A stretch of DNA of 64,000 nucleotides. It comes from Vitrella brassicaformis. Lineage: Eukaryota > Sar > Vitrellaceae. How positions within the stretch are numbered: position 1 is the first letter of the stretch; every line of letters starts with the position of its first letter. The notes beneath the pieces were generated by a model that saw nothing but the letters and a program-made list of their open reading frames with translations, did no database searches and had not been told where the DNA came from. Position numbers and translations under genes: made by a program. This document shows positions 1 through 10,978 of this stretch, one piece after another. The stretch is taken from contig CDMY01000405.1 of the NCBI GenBank assembly GCA_001179505.1, forward strand, positions 286,388 through 350,387, written 5' to 3'.

Positions 1-10
1 CAGCAGAATG

Positions 11-42
<32 letters not shown>
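11..42 (+). repeat. (TG)n microsatellite in intron
   Basis: About 16 TG units run directly into the acceptor TGCAG of the first visible kinase intron. TG-rich tracts before acceptors recur across the window. Confidence 0.9.
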
Positions 43-45
<3 letters not shown>

Positions 46-46
<1 letters not shown>

Positions 47-1352
47 GGTGGTGAGCTGTGGGAGGTCATCCGGAACAAGGGATGTTTCTCGAAGGAGGTG
101 GCGCTGCACTACCTGTCGCAGCTCATATGTGCTGTGGAGTACCTGCATGGCAGGAACATCGTGCACCGAGACCTCAAGGTCAGTCAGTATCCTTTCAATT
201 GCTCTTAGGCTCGTTGATGAATGGAGCCTGTGCATCATTGTCTCTGTGCAGGCTGAGAATCTGATGCTGTGCAGTGGTGGTGTGTTGAAGGTCATTGACC
301 TCGGCACGGCCAAAGACCTCGACAGGCCTGACCTGGAGGGCAGCGGCAACAGATGCGGACAGTAAGTGTGCCTGACTGAACTGACACAAATGCAATGCAC
401 ATAGTTTTCCATATCTGTGTGTGTATTGACGGCTCGTAGGAAGGTGTTTCAGCACTATGTAGGCACGCCCAACTTCATGGCGCCAGAGACCATCCACAAC
501 AAGGCCTCCACCAAGGAGAGCGATCTATGGTCTCTCGGATGCACCATCTACCAAATACTCACCGGTAGGCACGGTGCATCCCTTCCTGCTGGCACATATT
601 CATGCAATTGTCGTTGTGTGTGTGGGTGTTGGTCAGGCTGTCCTGCGTTCACGGGTGCGAGCGAGTACCTCATCTACTGCAAGGTGGGTGCGAGAGACAA
701 CAGCAGACACACACTCGTCGGTGCGCGCCGCTTGGCATGCGTCCATGCATTGCGTCAGGTGCTGGCAATGGAGTTGGAGTTTCCGCCCTCGTTCGATCCC
801 CAGGCTGAGGACCTCATACGAAAGCTGCTCGTGCACGACCCGGCGAAACGGCTCGGAGCGCAAGGAGGTAAAGACTTGTCGACACGCATGGATGCAGCCA
901 GGGGTGCAGACGGGTCCCTGTGTTGTCATCGATCAGGTTTCTCCGAGATAAAGTCGCATCCATACTTCGCCGGCTGCAGCTTCGTCACCCCTCCACCCCG
1001 CCCTCCGCCCTTCCCGTCACTCACCCATCTCTGCCTCAGCCGCATCGCTGACCGATATTTGAGCTCACACACACAGCGCCCCCCGCCTCCAGAGGCGCCA
1101 CCAGCAGCAGCAGCATCAGCGCCATCGAGGACGCTGAGCGAGTCGTGGGTCGACACTCACGTCAAGGCGGGGGGGCTGAGCGATGAGAGCGCTGCGTTGT
1201 TGCGGCGGACGGTTTATCTGGGTGAGCGGTATGCACGTGACGCTGCGCCGCGTGACGCGCCTGAGGAGACGGGGAATGAGGGCGTGAACAGCGAACCAGC
1301 GTCGGCTGATGGGACTGAGGATGAGGATGGAGATGAAGAGAATGGGGATTGA
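46..1352 (+). CDS. PDK1-like AGC-type Ser/Thr protein kinase, 5' end outside window
   Basis: Exons inferred at 46-178, 252-361, 440-564, 637-683, 759-867 and 937-1352; all junctions keep frame. The catalytic domain is seen from the hinge onward: GGELW, catalytic loop IVHRDLK, metal-binding motif read as DLG (VIDLGTAKDL) rather than DFG, activation segment HYVGTPNFMAPE, helix F DLWSLGCTIYQ, and HDPAKRLG near the end of the C-lobe. The HYVGTPNFMAPE segment and overall order resemble 3-phosphoinositide-dependent kinase 1, which phosphorylates AGC-kinase activation loops. The N-lobe (glycine loop, VAIK lysine) lies upstream of base 1. After the kinase domain about 130 residues are Pro/Ala-rich then acidic (ends EDEDGDEENGD); no PH domain is apparent, unlike animal and plant PDK1. 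Another AGC kinase is possible. Confidence 0.85.
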
Positions 1353-1535
1353 CTGGAGGGGTGCAATGAAGAGGGGCCGGAGAGTGAGAGGTGACTGCGT
1401 GAGGCGGGTATTGCGTGTGTATTGATTATATTGATTGTATGCGTATGTGTAGACAGACAAACGGACTCCCCGTTTGATTGCTTTAATTGTACATATGAAT
1501 GATCGTTCCTGTAACTGACTGTCAGTGAGCAATCA

Positions 1536-2935
1536 ACGAGTCACTCACTTACTCACTGATTCGGTCACTCGTTGAGTCAGTCGATTGCCACACGATGACG
1601 ATGATGACGGCCTCTGTGCGTGTCGGCTGGCCTGTGACGGTGATGGTGGTTGGTCTCCTCGTGAGTCTCCAGCCTGCGTGCGGTGCCTCCCATCGGTTGG
1701 TGCCGGGTCTGGTAGAGAAGCTGCTCGCCCCTCCCGCCCAGCAGCCCAGCGCCCCACCCGCCCCGCCCGTGCCTGTTGTCGCCACTGCACCTGCCGCCGA
1801 GACCAAACTGCCACCACAAGAAGAGGGTGAGTGAATGAGCATACCTGCTTTGTGTGATTGGTGGGTTATTCTGTGTGTGTATGTGTGTGGTTATCGATGT
1901 GTGCAGAGTATTACGACGAGAAGGAGCGACGACTGCACGAAAAACTGGCACAGACCGCTGCTGAGGTCACACAACAGACAGACAGACAGACAGTTGATTG
2001 CTTTGCTTTGCTTCACGTCTCTGTGTGTGTATACGATGTCTTGGATCCTTCCACCACGTGTATGCAATGCAGGTGGAGGAGAAGGAGAAGCTGGTGGAGG
2101 CTTTGCGAGGCACGGCCGAGCTGCGTGGCGAGGTGTCGCCCGCCACCGTCGCCAGGGCACAGGCCGACAGAGAGCTCACCGACCTGGCCACTGACATTCA
2201 AGACCTCCGAGCACTCGTCGCAACAAACCCAATCACTGCCACCAAACAGTCTGACGTCGTCGTCTCACTCGTGCCAACTAAAAGCAGGCATCCATTACAC
2301 ACACAGACAGAGACCGAGGAATGGCAGAGTGTGTGTTTGTGTGCTTTGTGTCAGTGAGCGAAGGGCGTGACGGTCAGTTGATTGTGCAGGCCATCCCACC
2401 AGCCGCCCTGCTGCACACAATCCCCAACGAGAGCGAACAGGCAGCAAAGGAGCTGGCCAACCCTCAAACACAAGACAAGGTAGAAACACACACACACACA
2501 CACACGAAACACACGCATCATGATGTAGCTGCTGTCTGTCTCTCTGTGTGTGATTTGCAGCCGTGTGCCGAGCTGAAGGTGTTGCAGGAGCGTCAGAGGT
2601 CGCTGCGTGCGGCCCAGACGCAGCCACCAATCGCCATGCCCGAACTACCCAAGGTCAGCCGCACGCACACGACACGTGTGGAGCCATCCTCTCTATGTGC
2701 CTGCGTGGATGGGTGCAGGTCGAGAAGAAGAAGGGCGTGCTGCACAGAATCAAGTCGTTCGGCCGGAAGGTCAAGGGGCTCTTCTCAGGCGGCCAGCCTC
2801 AGCCTGCATGAGCTACTCACTGACAGCGAGGGGAATGAGTGACCGACAGACGAGTGTGATTAACGGGGCATATCTATCTCACATGAATGAACGTTACAGC
2901 TGCTTGCAAATCGTCACTGCGTAGCCGTGTCGCCA
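1536..2935 (+). repeat. Copy A of ~1.4-kb inverted duplication
   Basis: Near-identical in reverse complement to about 58693-60115. Similarity begins in the 5' flank (cgagtcactcac tract), covers every exon and intron of the gene at 1595-2811, and continues about 120 bp past the stop to the string gtagccgtgtcg. Differences are mostly microsatellite length and scattered substitutions. Confidence 0.9.
1595..2811 (+). CDS. Small secreted alpha-helical/coiled protein (copy A of a duplicated gene)
   Basis: Exons inferred at 1595-1826, 1907-1965, 2073 to about 2265, about 2378-2479, 2561-2653 and 2719-2811, giving roughly 230-250 residues. The start ATG is followed by a hydrophobic stretch (VGWPVTVMVVGLLVSL) ending in QPACG, a convincing signal peptide. 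An Ala/Pro linker (QQPSAPPAPPVP) follows, then charged helical segments (EYYDEKERRLHEKL; VEEKEKLVEAL) and a basic tail (KKKGVLHRIKSFGRKVKG). I do not recognise a family. The third intron's borders are uncertain: the donor lies after the KQSD/VVVSL region and the acceptor is probably the cag just before 2378. A second copy lies at 58812-60055 on the other strand. Confidence 0.7.
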
Positions 2936-3039
2936 CTGCAATCAATAACAGTGTGCCAGCCATAGATAATTCACAACAGAAAAATCGTCCGTCTTCCCCG
3001 ACACCCGTCCATCTTGCTAGTGTCTCTCCTCGCGCTGCC

Positions 3040-5062
3040 CTAGCTATTCCCCGCCCCCTCTGCCGGCGTCTCCATCTTAATGGACGCGTCAGCCACCTGC
3101 CGGTCGATCTCTGTGAATGATGGCGCCGCCTCACCCGCACCGCCCGCATCATCTTCATCCGTCAGGTCGATTGATGTACCGTGGACCAACCCGCCCCGCT
3201 TCTCGCTGCTGGGCTGGGTGCTCTTCTGCGCCTCCTGGTACGACAGGTGGATGTGCAGGGCTGCCACGTGATCATCGAGGAGCGACAGCAAATCTACGTG
3301 ACGATACACAAGACACAGACGCCTTTGAGCGCATTAGTTTGCCGTGTGGTGCAGTGCTTACGCAAACGGGTGAGGGAGTGGGTCCCCTTGGCGCCGCTGA
3401 GCCGATCGAGCATGGACTCGCAGATAGGGAAGCGCTGTATGATGGGCGGCGTGTCCGTAATCTGTATCTTGAGGGCGCGACGCCCCTTGACGTAGTGGTC
3501 GAGAAAGCCTTTGAGCATCGCGCGCTCTCCCGATGTCACTTGGCGGCTGGCCAGCTGATGCGACACCAGGATGCGATTGAAGGACTCGTTCTCGTCGAGC
3601 CACTGGTCGGCGAGGTCGACCTCCCTCTTACGCTCTTGACGCTCACGGCGGAGTGCTGCAGACATGCATACGATGACAGGGACAGACATGCGTTGCCTTA
3701 GCTGGTGACTGACTGACCTTTCCTGTGCGCTTGACGTTCCGTGGGAAGCGAGTGGGCCGCACCCCTCATACCTCCACTAACACGGACATGAAACAAAAGA
3801 CACCAGGTGATGGCATGGTGCTTGGACGCGCCTAACTGCGAAGTCGCCGACCTATCATCCGATCTGAGGGCATCATCCTCGTCGCGATCATCATCGCTCG
3901 GCTGCCTCTCGCGGCGGCGCTTCTGCTGCGATCGGTAGCGCTTCGAGCGTCGGCCACCGCCAGCAGCTGCAGCCGCTGCCGCACCTGCACTGGCACAGGG
4001 CAGACAACGGGTGCGGTTTATATAAACCACTTTCATTCATACCTGTGTATCCGTCCTCGTCGTCATCCCCTTGGTAGTCGTCATCCTGTCCCATCTGGTG
4101 GGCACTATCATCACATGGCTCGGCCCGCCCCCCACCCCGATGCTGCTGCTCATGCCGCTCCCGAGCGATTTCTCCCTGCCGCTGCTCGTACGCTTCCATG
4201 CTGACGCCCTCCGGCCAGAGGAAATCGTCGTCGGGGCAAGCCGCAGCCGGCCAACCAGGACCCATGCTCGCGTAGTGAGATGGACAGATGTTCTGAACAG
4301 ACAAGATGCGAGATGCGATGTGCGTGCGGTGACTTGTGGTTGTCAATGTGTTCGCATACCACAAGCATCTGAGGAGCAATCAATCACCCACAGCGACGGG
4401 AACATGTGCCCACACGGATGGATGCATTCATTCATTCATTGGCGTGTTGCTTCATCACTGTGCACACCTGTCTGTGGTTGGCCCTGAGCGTCTCTGTCCA
4501 GGGGGGCTGGGGCACATCCTCATCCTCGTAGTCCGGCAAGACGTCCACACGACTCTGCACACAAGACCGTAATAAATAATGCATGCCGTTGTGAGTTGGT
4601 GAGTGAGCGAAGCAGCATGAAGGGTCGTTCGATGTCCATCTCTACCTGCATTTCGTCATCTCTGTGCGTCTTGTACCCCTTCTCCACGTATACACCATGC
4701 AGCGTCCTGATGTACTTGACAAGAGCCGGCACGTGGGCCCGCCACATCTCAACGCACGGGTGACCATCATATCTCGACCGGGCGAACGCATTCGTGCTTA
4801 TCTGCTCGAAGATGTCCAGAGACTGGTCTCTGGGGGTAAGACACAGACAGCATTGGTCCATGTAGCGCAGTGCAGTGAGGTGTCTGCAGTTGGTTCTTGC
4901 TCACATCTGCAGCTGTAAGTCATTCTTTCGCATGCACTCAGCGCAACGTCGGTAGTCTGAAGCATATACACCGCCAAAGAGCTCAGAAAGGGTTGGTAAT
5001 TGAATTGTGGTTGTTCTCTTTGTACCGGCGTATGGCAGATATGTGACGATTTTCGAAGCCAT
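3040..5062 (-). CDS. Hypothetical acidic, low-complexity (possibly nuclear) protein
   Basis: Six to seven minus-strand exons can be linked in frame: start ATG at 5062 (MASKIVTYLPYAGTKR) to 4905; about 4834 to 4651; 4554-4468; 4292-4043; 3984-3772; 3655-3362; 3293-3040. The N-terminal part carries CAECMRKND and a conserved-looking helical block (YDGHPCVEMWRAHVPALVKY). The middle is Asp/Glu-rich (DDDYQGDDDEDGYTG) then Arg/Lys-rich (RRSKRYRSQQKRRRERQ), and the C-terminus has IDLTDEDD, which resembles a SUMO-interacting motif. The alternating acidic and basic tracts suggest a nuclear or RNA-associated protein, but I recognise no family. An in-frame upstream Met at 5113 is possible. The junction 3772/3655 is the least certain. 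Confidence 0.55.
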
Positions 5063-5230
5063 TCTCCCGCCCGGTCCCAACTGCGAGCTTAATGGCTCCA
5101 GCAAAGGTTTCATACACCCTAGGTGTGACGAAGGAGTCAGTCAGGCGTCGCAACCTCAGCCGCAAAACGTGAGAATAGAAAAGTTCGAGTCCGGTGAGCT
5201 TTGAATCGCAATTGTTGAATCGAAGCCACC
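5063..5230. promoter_or_regulatory. Short divergent intergenic region
   Basis: Only 168 bp separate the start codons of the minus-strand hypothetical gene and the plus-strand rhomboid-like gene. No clear TATA element was seen; a shared promoter is inferred from position only. Confidence 0.3.
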
Positions 5231-6500
5231 ATGCAGTTCATTGAACGTCACTTTCGGCTGTCGGACAACCCCAAAGCCGCGCGAAACCTCATACTACTTT
5301 TAGTCATACCGCCAGTGATCATGCTCGTTCTCACCATTATGCGTAAGGCACATCGAGGCACAAGAGCGACGCGGCAGGCTAGGGCTCTTCATTTGTGTGT
5401 GTGTTGTGTTCAGAGGAGGCGGGTGTGCCAGTGGGGCAGACGTTCGGCATTCGGCCTCGTTCCGCCAAGGGCTTGTTAGGATTGATCCTCGCTCCATGGG
5501 CTCACTATTCCTTCCTGCACTACGGGAGGTCAGCAACACACAATCCCTTCGTCTCTGCCTCGTGTGCCGACCGTGTGTTGCCACGCTGTCTGACTGACTG
5601 TCTTGTGTGCAGCAACATGATGGGCTGGGCAGGTCTGGCGCCTGCGATGTTGACCTATGGCATCCTTGTGTTCCTCTATGCGACGGGCTTCATTGCGGTT
5701 GTGGGGGGATTGCTTGTGTGGGCTATCTCACTCAAGGATGCAGCCCACGCAGGGCTTTCCGGTGTCCTATTCGGGTGACCCACACACGTGCACCGCGCCC
5801 CGTGTGCCTTTCTGTGTACTGACGGCGTGCCTGTCTGTCAGATACTTGGCTTTTCTCTTGACGGCGGTCATATGGCAGCGTCCCGTGCGGATAGTGAGCA
5901 TTGTGGTCATGGTGGTGACCATGGTGCTTTACGGGTCGCTTTTGCTCATGTTCGTTAACAGCAGCGGATACAACCCAGGCAAGCACAGCACAGCACACAG
6001 CACATACAGATCAGCACGCATCAATTACGAGATGCAGCAAAGCAAGGACGTTTGCGGCATGTATGTTTCCCTCGCTCCAGGGGTGTCGTGGGAGAGCCAT
6101 GTCTTCGGTTTCATATCGGGGGTCCTATTCGCATGGCTGTACTTCCGCAAATTCCGATCATTCGACCCCCAACAAGTGAGCCAGACCTGCCTGCACACAG
6201 GCCGATCCCTTGTACTTACAGACCGCCCTCAATCAGGTTGAGCTCAAGGCTTCGCAGCAGCTGCAGCAGCCGAGCAGCCAGCAGGCGTCATACGCAGCGA
6301 CAGAGGAGAAGAGGACAGTCAACCTCCAGCAGCCGACACAACCCTCTCCCGGCGTCGGCACAGGGGCAGGATACGGTGTCCTCACCGGCATGTTCCCCAA
6401 CTTCAATGCCGGTGAGCGGAGCTCAACCAACCCATTCGACGACCAAGAGTCGATACCCAGGCCGGCAGGGGCGGGACAGACGGGATATGGAAGGATGTAG
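5231..6500 (+). CDS. Rhomboid-family intramembrane serine protease-like protein
   Basis: Exons 5231-5342, 5414-5528, 5613-5774, 5842-5978, 6081-6175 and 6222-6500 join in frame. The first exon gives a transmembrane helix (LILLLVIPPVIMLVLTIM). The segment WAHYSFLHYGSNMMGW resembles the rhomboid H-x-x-x-N region in helix 2, HAGLSGVLFG supplies the GxSG motif with the candidate nucleophile serine, and SHVFGFISGVL supplies a candidate catalytic histidine in the last helix. Several further hydrophobic segments fit a polytopic protein. The C-terminal ~90 residues are a Gln/Pro/Ser-rich cytosolic tail ending in TGYGRM. The fourth intron (5979-6080) starts with GC rather than GT. An inactive rhomboid pseudoprotease is possible, but the Ser/His pair is present. 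Confidence 0.8.
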
Positions 6501-6902
6501 CCGTGATTGGCACATCGAGGGAGGGAGGGAGGGAGGGAGGGTCGAAAGGAGGCAGGCGTGCCGGCTGTAGCTAAGGCGAGTGGAGTGGATGTAGGTATGA
6601 GATATGGGATTGTCGCAATTCGAGGACGGCTGTGCATCGTACATTGTACAGGAGGGAGCGGAGGGGAGGGTCGTCGGCAAGTGACTCGCAGGAGCGATCA
6701 AATGAATACGTTGGAATTGCATGCTTCCTGGGGGCCGCCCCCTCGGAAGACGCAGTCTTGGACGCTCAGCAAGTTGCATTCCGAGTACTGCCCCGACACA
6801 CACGAGCCGACTGATGTAGGCAGGAGGACGAAGGAACGGCGCGCCACCACATTTTCCAATGTGTTCACACATGCATCATGATGGTGGTTGTTTGCACTGC
6901 AG
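6501..6902. other. Intergenic/UTR with (GGGA)n tract
   Basis: A (GAGG)n run lies at about 6517-6541. The rest is probably 3' UTR of the rhomboid gene and 5' UTR of the cyclase gene. The cag just before the ATG at 6903 could also be a splice acceptor. No other coding signal was seen. Confidence 0.5.
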
Positions 6903-9900
6903 ATGGAGCCGGACGAGGCCTCGGCTGCCCGTCGTCAGCAGCCCCTCCTCTCCCACGAGGAGCAGCCTCCGGCTTACGAGTCCTTCCCTATCTCCCACAC
7001 ACCACCAGGCCCTCCTGCAGAGCCGCCCGTCCAGCCAGCGGCCGCCCCGCCCTCTGCGCCAGGGCCAGCTGAGGATATGGAAGCAGAGGGGGATGGGCCT
7101 CGCTCACGGCACAGGACGGTGAGAGTGTCTGAAGCGCCGACACACAGCACGTCATCCACGGGGAGGCAGGAGAGCAGCACGACAAGCTTGTCTTCGAGGT
7201 TTTGGCAGTCCATATGGTTGTCGCGGCGGCACATGACTAATGAAGGCACCACTGGGCAGCCTCCATGGTGTGTGAGAAAGCACATGGGCAGACAAACAGC
7301 TGCGGATGCCATCCATTCATATGCGCGGGAGATGGATGCGATGCGATGCATGTGTGGCATGGCAGGGGGGGCGGCGAGGATGGGGATGATCAGCATCGGC
7401 TGGAGTTGGTGGTGGGGGCACGAAGGCAGAGCACATCCATGATACGATACACCGTCAATAAGGAGTCAGCCACCGCACCGCAAGACACGACACACACCTA
7501 CAGCATATACATGATTGACTCGACACACTTCTTGTGCTGTGCCCGTTGTTGTGTGTTGTCTTTCTTGCTCGTCAGTGTGATTCCAAAGTGTGTGAGGCTC
7601 TTCGCCGAGGGCTACGACAAGGGCGAGCGTGGTGCGGACATCGGTCGGCGCGAAATGTGGGAGCGTCACGGCAGCTCCATGCACTTCATCACACTCGAAT
7701 TCCGAGACAGAGATGTAGAGGTAGGTATACCGTGGTGTCTCTTTCTCTTTTCTCGCTTCGCCTGCATCCATTCCCATCCATGGCTTCTTGCCATGTGGTG
7801 TCTCTGTCTGCCTGTCTGTCTGCCTGTCTGTCTGCTGTCTTCGCAACTGCAAAAAAAAGCGCAAGTTCCAGGAGGATTTTGTGCGTCGCAGCAAGAAGCT
7901 CGTCGAGGCGGGACTCTGGATATGCACCATATTTGGTGGGCGTGGCGGCCACCCACACCAGGCGGCATGGAGACACTTTGATATGCCCTGATTTTGCCAA
8001 CTTAAGGTGTGGCGCTGACCATCTCGGGTCCCGTCTCTCAGCTGCTGAAAAAGAAGACTAGCGCGCTGTTCCCACACGTCATGGTGAATAATGCTCTCTG
8101 CAATCCACTTCACGACATCACTTGACCATTCGGTGCCGTGGGGTGGGTGTGTTGTCTTGTGTTGATGGGGTCAGGTGTTTTCTATTCCCTGGACCACAGC
8201 GTGCCTGCTTCTCAGATACGTCCACAAAGGTCGATCCGTCCCACTCGCACACGCACACGCACACGCCACCACCACACAACACATGGATGGATGGATGGAT
8301 GTGTCCATTCCATTGCAGCCTTCTTCCAGCGGCATCTGCAGGGCCTGATGACCATCATGGTCCTCGGCGCCACGTGAGCACACCACACAGACATGCGATG
8401 CGATGCGTGCCTGTATGTGTATGTGTTTCAGTCGTATATGGACGTATCCATTTATGTATTGCGTTCAGGGTGACGATGGAGATGGCGAACGCATTCCCGA
8501 AAGTGCCTATTTCACGGACGGGCAAGGAGGCCGACAACGTCATATTCTTCCTCCTCATGGCTGCCACATTCTTCAGACTCAGGTCGGGCAGTCGGAGGGA
8601 TCCTGTCGGCTGTCTCGATCAAATGATTTGTCGTCCGTGTGTCTGACAGGTTTGTGTCGTTTCTGATGACCAGCATCATTGTGTGGAGCATCTATGTGGT
8701 GAGTGAGTGATCATGACATGAGTGGATGATTAAGCAAGAGCCAGGACGGACCAGCACCGACAGTCCTTTGCGGATGCGTGTGTCGCATATGATGTGCATG
8801 TGCAGTGGGAGGACGTCGCGATGGGGGGGCGTAGGTGGTGGCGAGTCTACTGGTGGACGGTGAGTTGAGTGGGCATATCCCCACACGCAACGCAAGCAAC
8901 GCAATGCAGACAGACATGTTGCAAGAACCTTCCCGCCCTTCTGTGTGTCGATACATATCAGTTTCATTTGTGCCGTGGAGTGTTGGTCGGAGTTATCAAC
9001 TACACCCTGGAAGTGCAGGCGCGACAAGACTTCGTACTGACCAGCGTGGTGCGCTACCACATACTCTATCAAACACACACCTACCGCCCAGCACGCCATG
9101 CGTGTATGGGTACATGTGTTGTAGGTTGTGCGTGAGAGTGTGCGGTCTGATTCGCTGCTGGCCAACATCCTGCCCAAACATGTGATCAAGAAATTCATGA
9201 CCGCCGCCACCACAGGCGAAGAGTGAGTCGGACGGCCTGGCCGAAAAAGTTATTTTTCTTGTGTAACGAACGTGTCAGGTTGAACATGGCGGAGGCCTTC
9301 GACATGGCCACCATCCTCTTCTCGGGTACACACCAACAGACAGACAGCCAGACAGACAGACAGGCAGGCAGGCAGAGCGCACATGCAACAAACTGTAAGC
9401 ATTGATTCCTGCATGCATGTGTCATTCAGACATCGTTGGCTTTACTGTCATGTCCTCCCGCGTGTCTCCAATCAAGTACCAGCCACCGCACACAGGGGGA
9501 AGCTAGGAACCCTTCCAATGGCTCCAATGGCATGCGTACGTGCATCAGGTTGGTGAGTTTGTTGAATCGCATCTTTGTGGTGTTCGACCGCATCGCCGCC
9601 AAGAACCACCTTGAGAAGATCAAGACCATCGGTGACGCCTACATGGTGGCGGGCGGGCTGCCGGTGCCCTCCAGGCACCACGCACACAACTGCTGCAGAA
9701 TGGGCCTCCAAATGCTGGTACGTGTAGGTGGAAGGAATCGTGCAGTCAGTCGATCACTCTCCGTTTGTGTTTGTGTGTCTGGTGTAGAGGGACGTGACCC
9801 GATTCACGAGTGACCTGGGCGACCCTATCAAGATTCGTGTTGGAATACACAGCGGTAAGTGACTGATCGGGAAACATTGGCTGGAGTCGTCAAAGCAATG

Positions 9901-10687
9901 AGACCCCCTGCGTGGATTTTCAGGTCCTTGTGTGGCTGGCGTCATCGGCCATTCTAAATTCTCATACTACATCTGGGGTGGGCGACCGAAGCACTCAGTT
10001 TGTGTGGTCTGGGCCATGCATCATCCCTTATGCGTATGTCCCTTCTGTCTGCCTGCAGGCGATGCCGTCAATGTCGCCGCCCGCATGGAGGTAGGTACTG
10101 TACACTGCCAGGCCGTTCACGAACAGCGGGCGGTTTGTGTCTCGTACGTATGTGTGCAGTCTCATGGCGAGGCGGGTCGCGTGCACATTTCCGAGTCGAC
10201 ATATTCCGTTATCCAAGATGACTTCGACTGCCAGCCTCGCGGGGAGGTGTTTGTCAAGGGCAAAGGTACACGCTGCATAGCAGCACACACACACACACAC
10301 TCATAAGCTAGGCCGCCCCGCCCTATGTTTGTATGGATACCTTCGTTCAGGTCAGATGTGCACCTACTGGGTGCTTGCGGAGAGAGACCACTCGAAAGCC
10401 AGACGACGCACATCTACTGCCACACGCAGAACGGTGGGGCGGCACAGTCCAGGCAGGGAGGGATATATGTATGTGTTGACTCGTCTGTCTGTCTGTCTGT
10501 CTGTCTGCAGACGACGAGCGGTGTGTATGAGCCAGCGAGCGGCACAGCCGTGTCTCTGGAAGACGTGTCGTGGGAGGAGGAGCTGGAAGAGGAAGAGGAG
10601 GGGGAAGGGGAGCAGGAGGAGCAAGAGGAGGCCGAACCCATCCCCGTACCCCCACTACCGCAGCTCGAGTCACACACATCCGTGTGA
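6903..10687 (+). CDS. Membrane-bound class III adenylate/guanylate cyclase
   Basis: At least 17 exons. The N-terminal exon (6903 to about 7255) is Pro/Ser-rich. Several hydrophobic exons follow between about 8320 and 9040 (LQGLMTIMVLGAT, VIFFLLMAATFF, FVSFLMTSIIVWSIYV, GVLVGVINYTL), then ILPKHVIKKF, typical of the segment before a cyclase domain. The catalytic domain contains the first metal motif FSDIVGFT (split by an intron between 9325 and 9430), KIKTIGDAYMVAGGLPVPS with the second metal Asp and an adenine-type Lys, VGIHSGPCVAGVIG, and IWGDAVNVAARME with the transition-state Asn and Arg. The protein ends in a Glu-rich tail (about 10560-10640) and stops at 10687. It would convert NTP to the cyclic nucleotide at the membrane. 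The Lys favours ATP. The N-terminal exons (about 7255-8110) are only partly resolved. Confidence 0.88.
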
Positions 10688-10978
10688 TGGCCTGACTCTT
10701 GACACCGTTTTTCTTTCGTATCTCTAGCTATCTGTGGCACCCAGCCAGGCAATGGGACCGACAGAGCGGATTGAGTTTATGTGACGTGTCTATGTGACGT
10801 GAGTGTATCTGTGGATGGAATAGTATGCCCTGACCGAACAAGCCGTCTCAGTAAGATATACAAAGGGACACCATTTCACTCACTCAGTCACGGCCTAGTC
10901 GATCCATCAGTCTCTATGTCTCTACAGACGTGTACACAAACGCATTGCCTTAGACGATCGGTGGTCATGAATGGTCAT

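Noticed and set aside
6517-6541. (GAGG)n as a regulatory G-quadruplex
   Set aside because: Similar GGGA runs occur in many intergenic sites here and nothing links this one to function.
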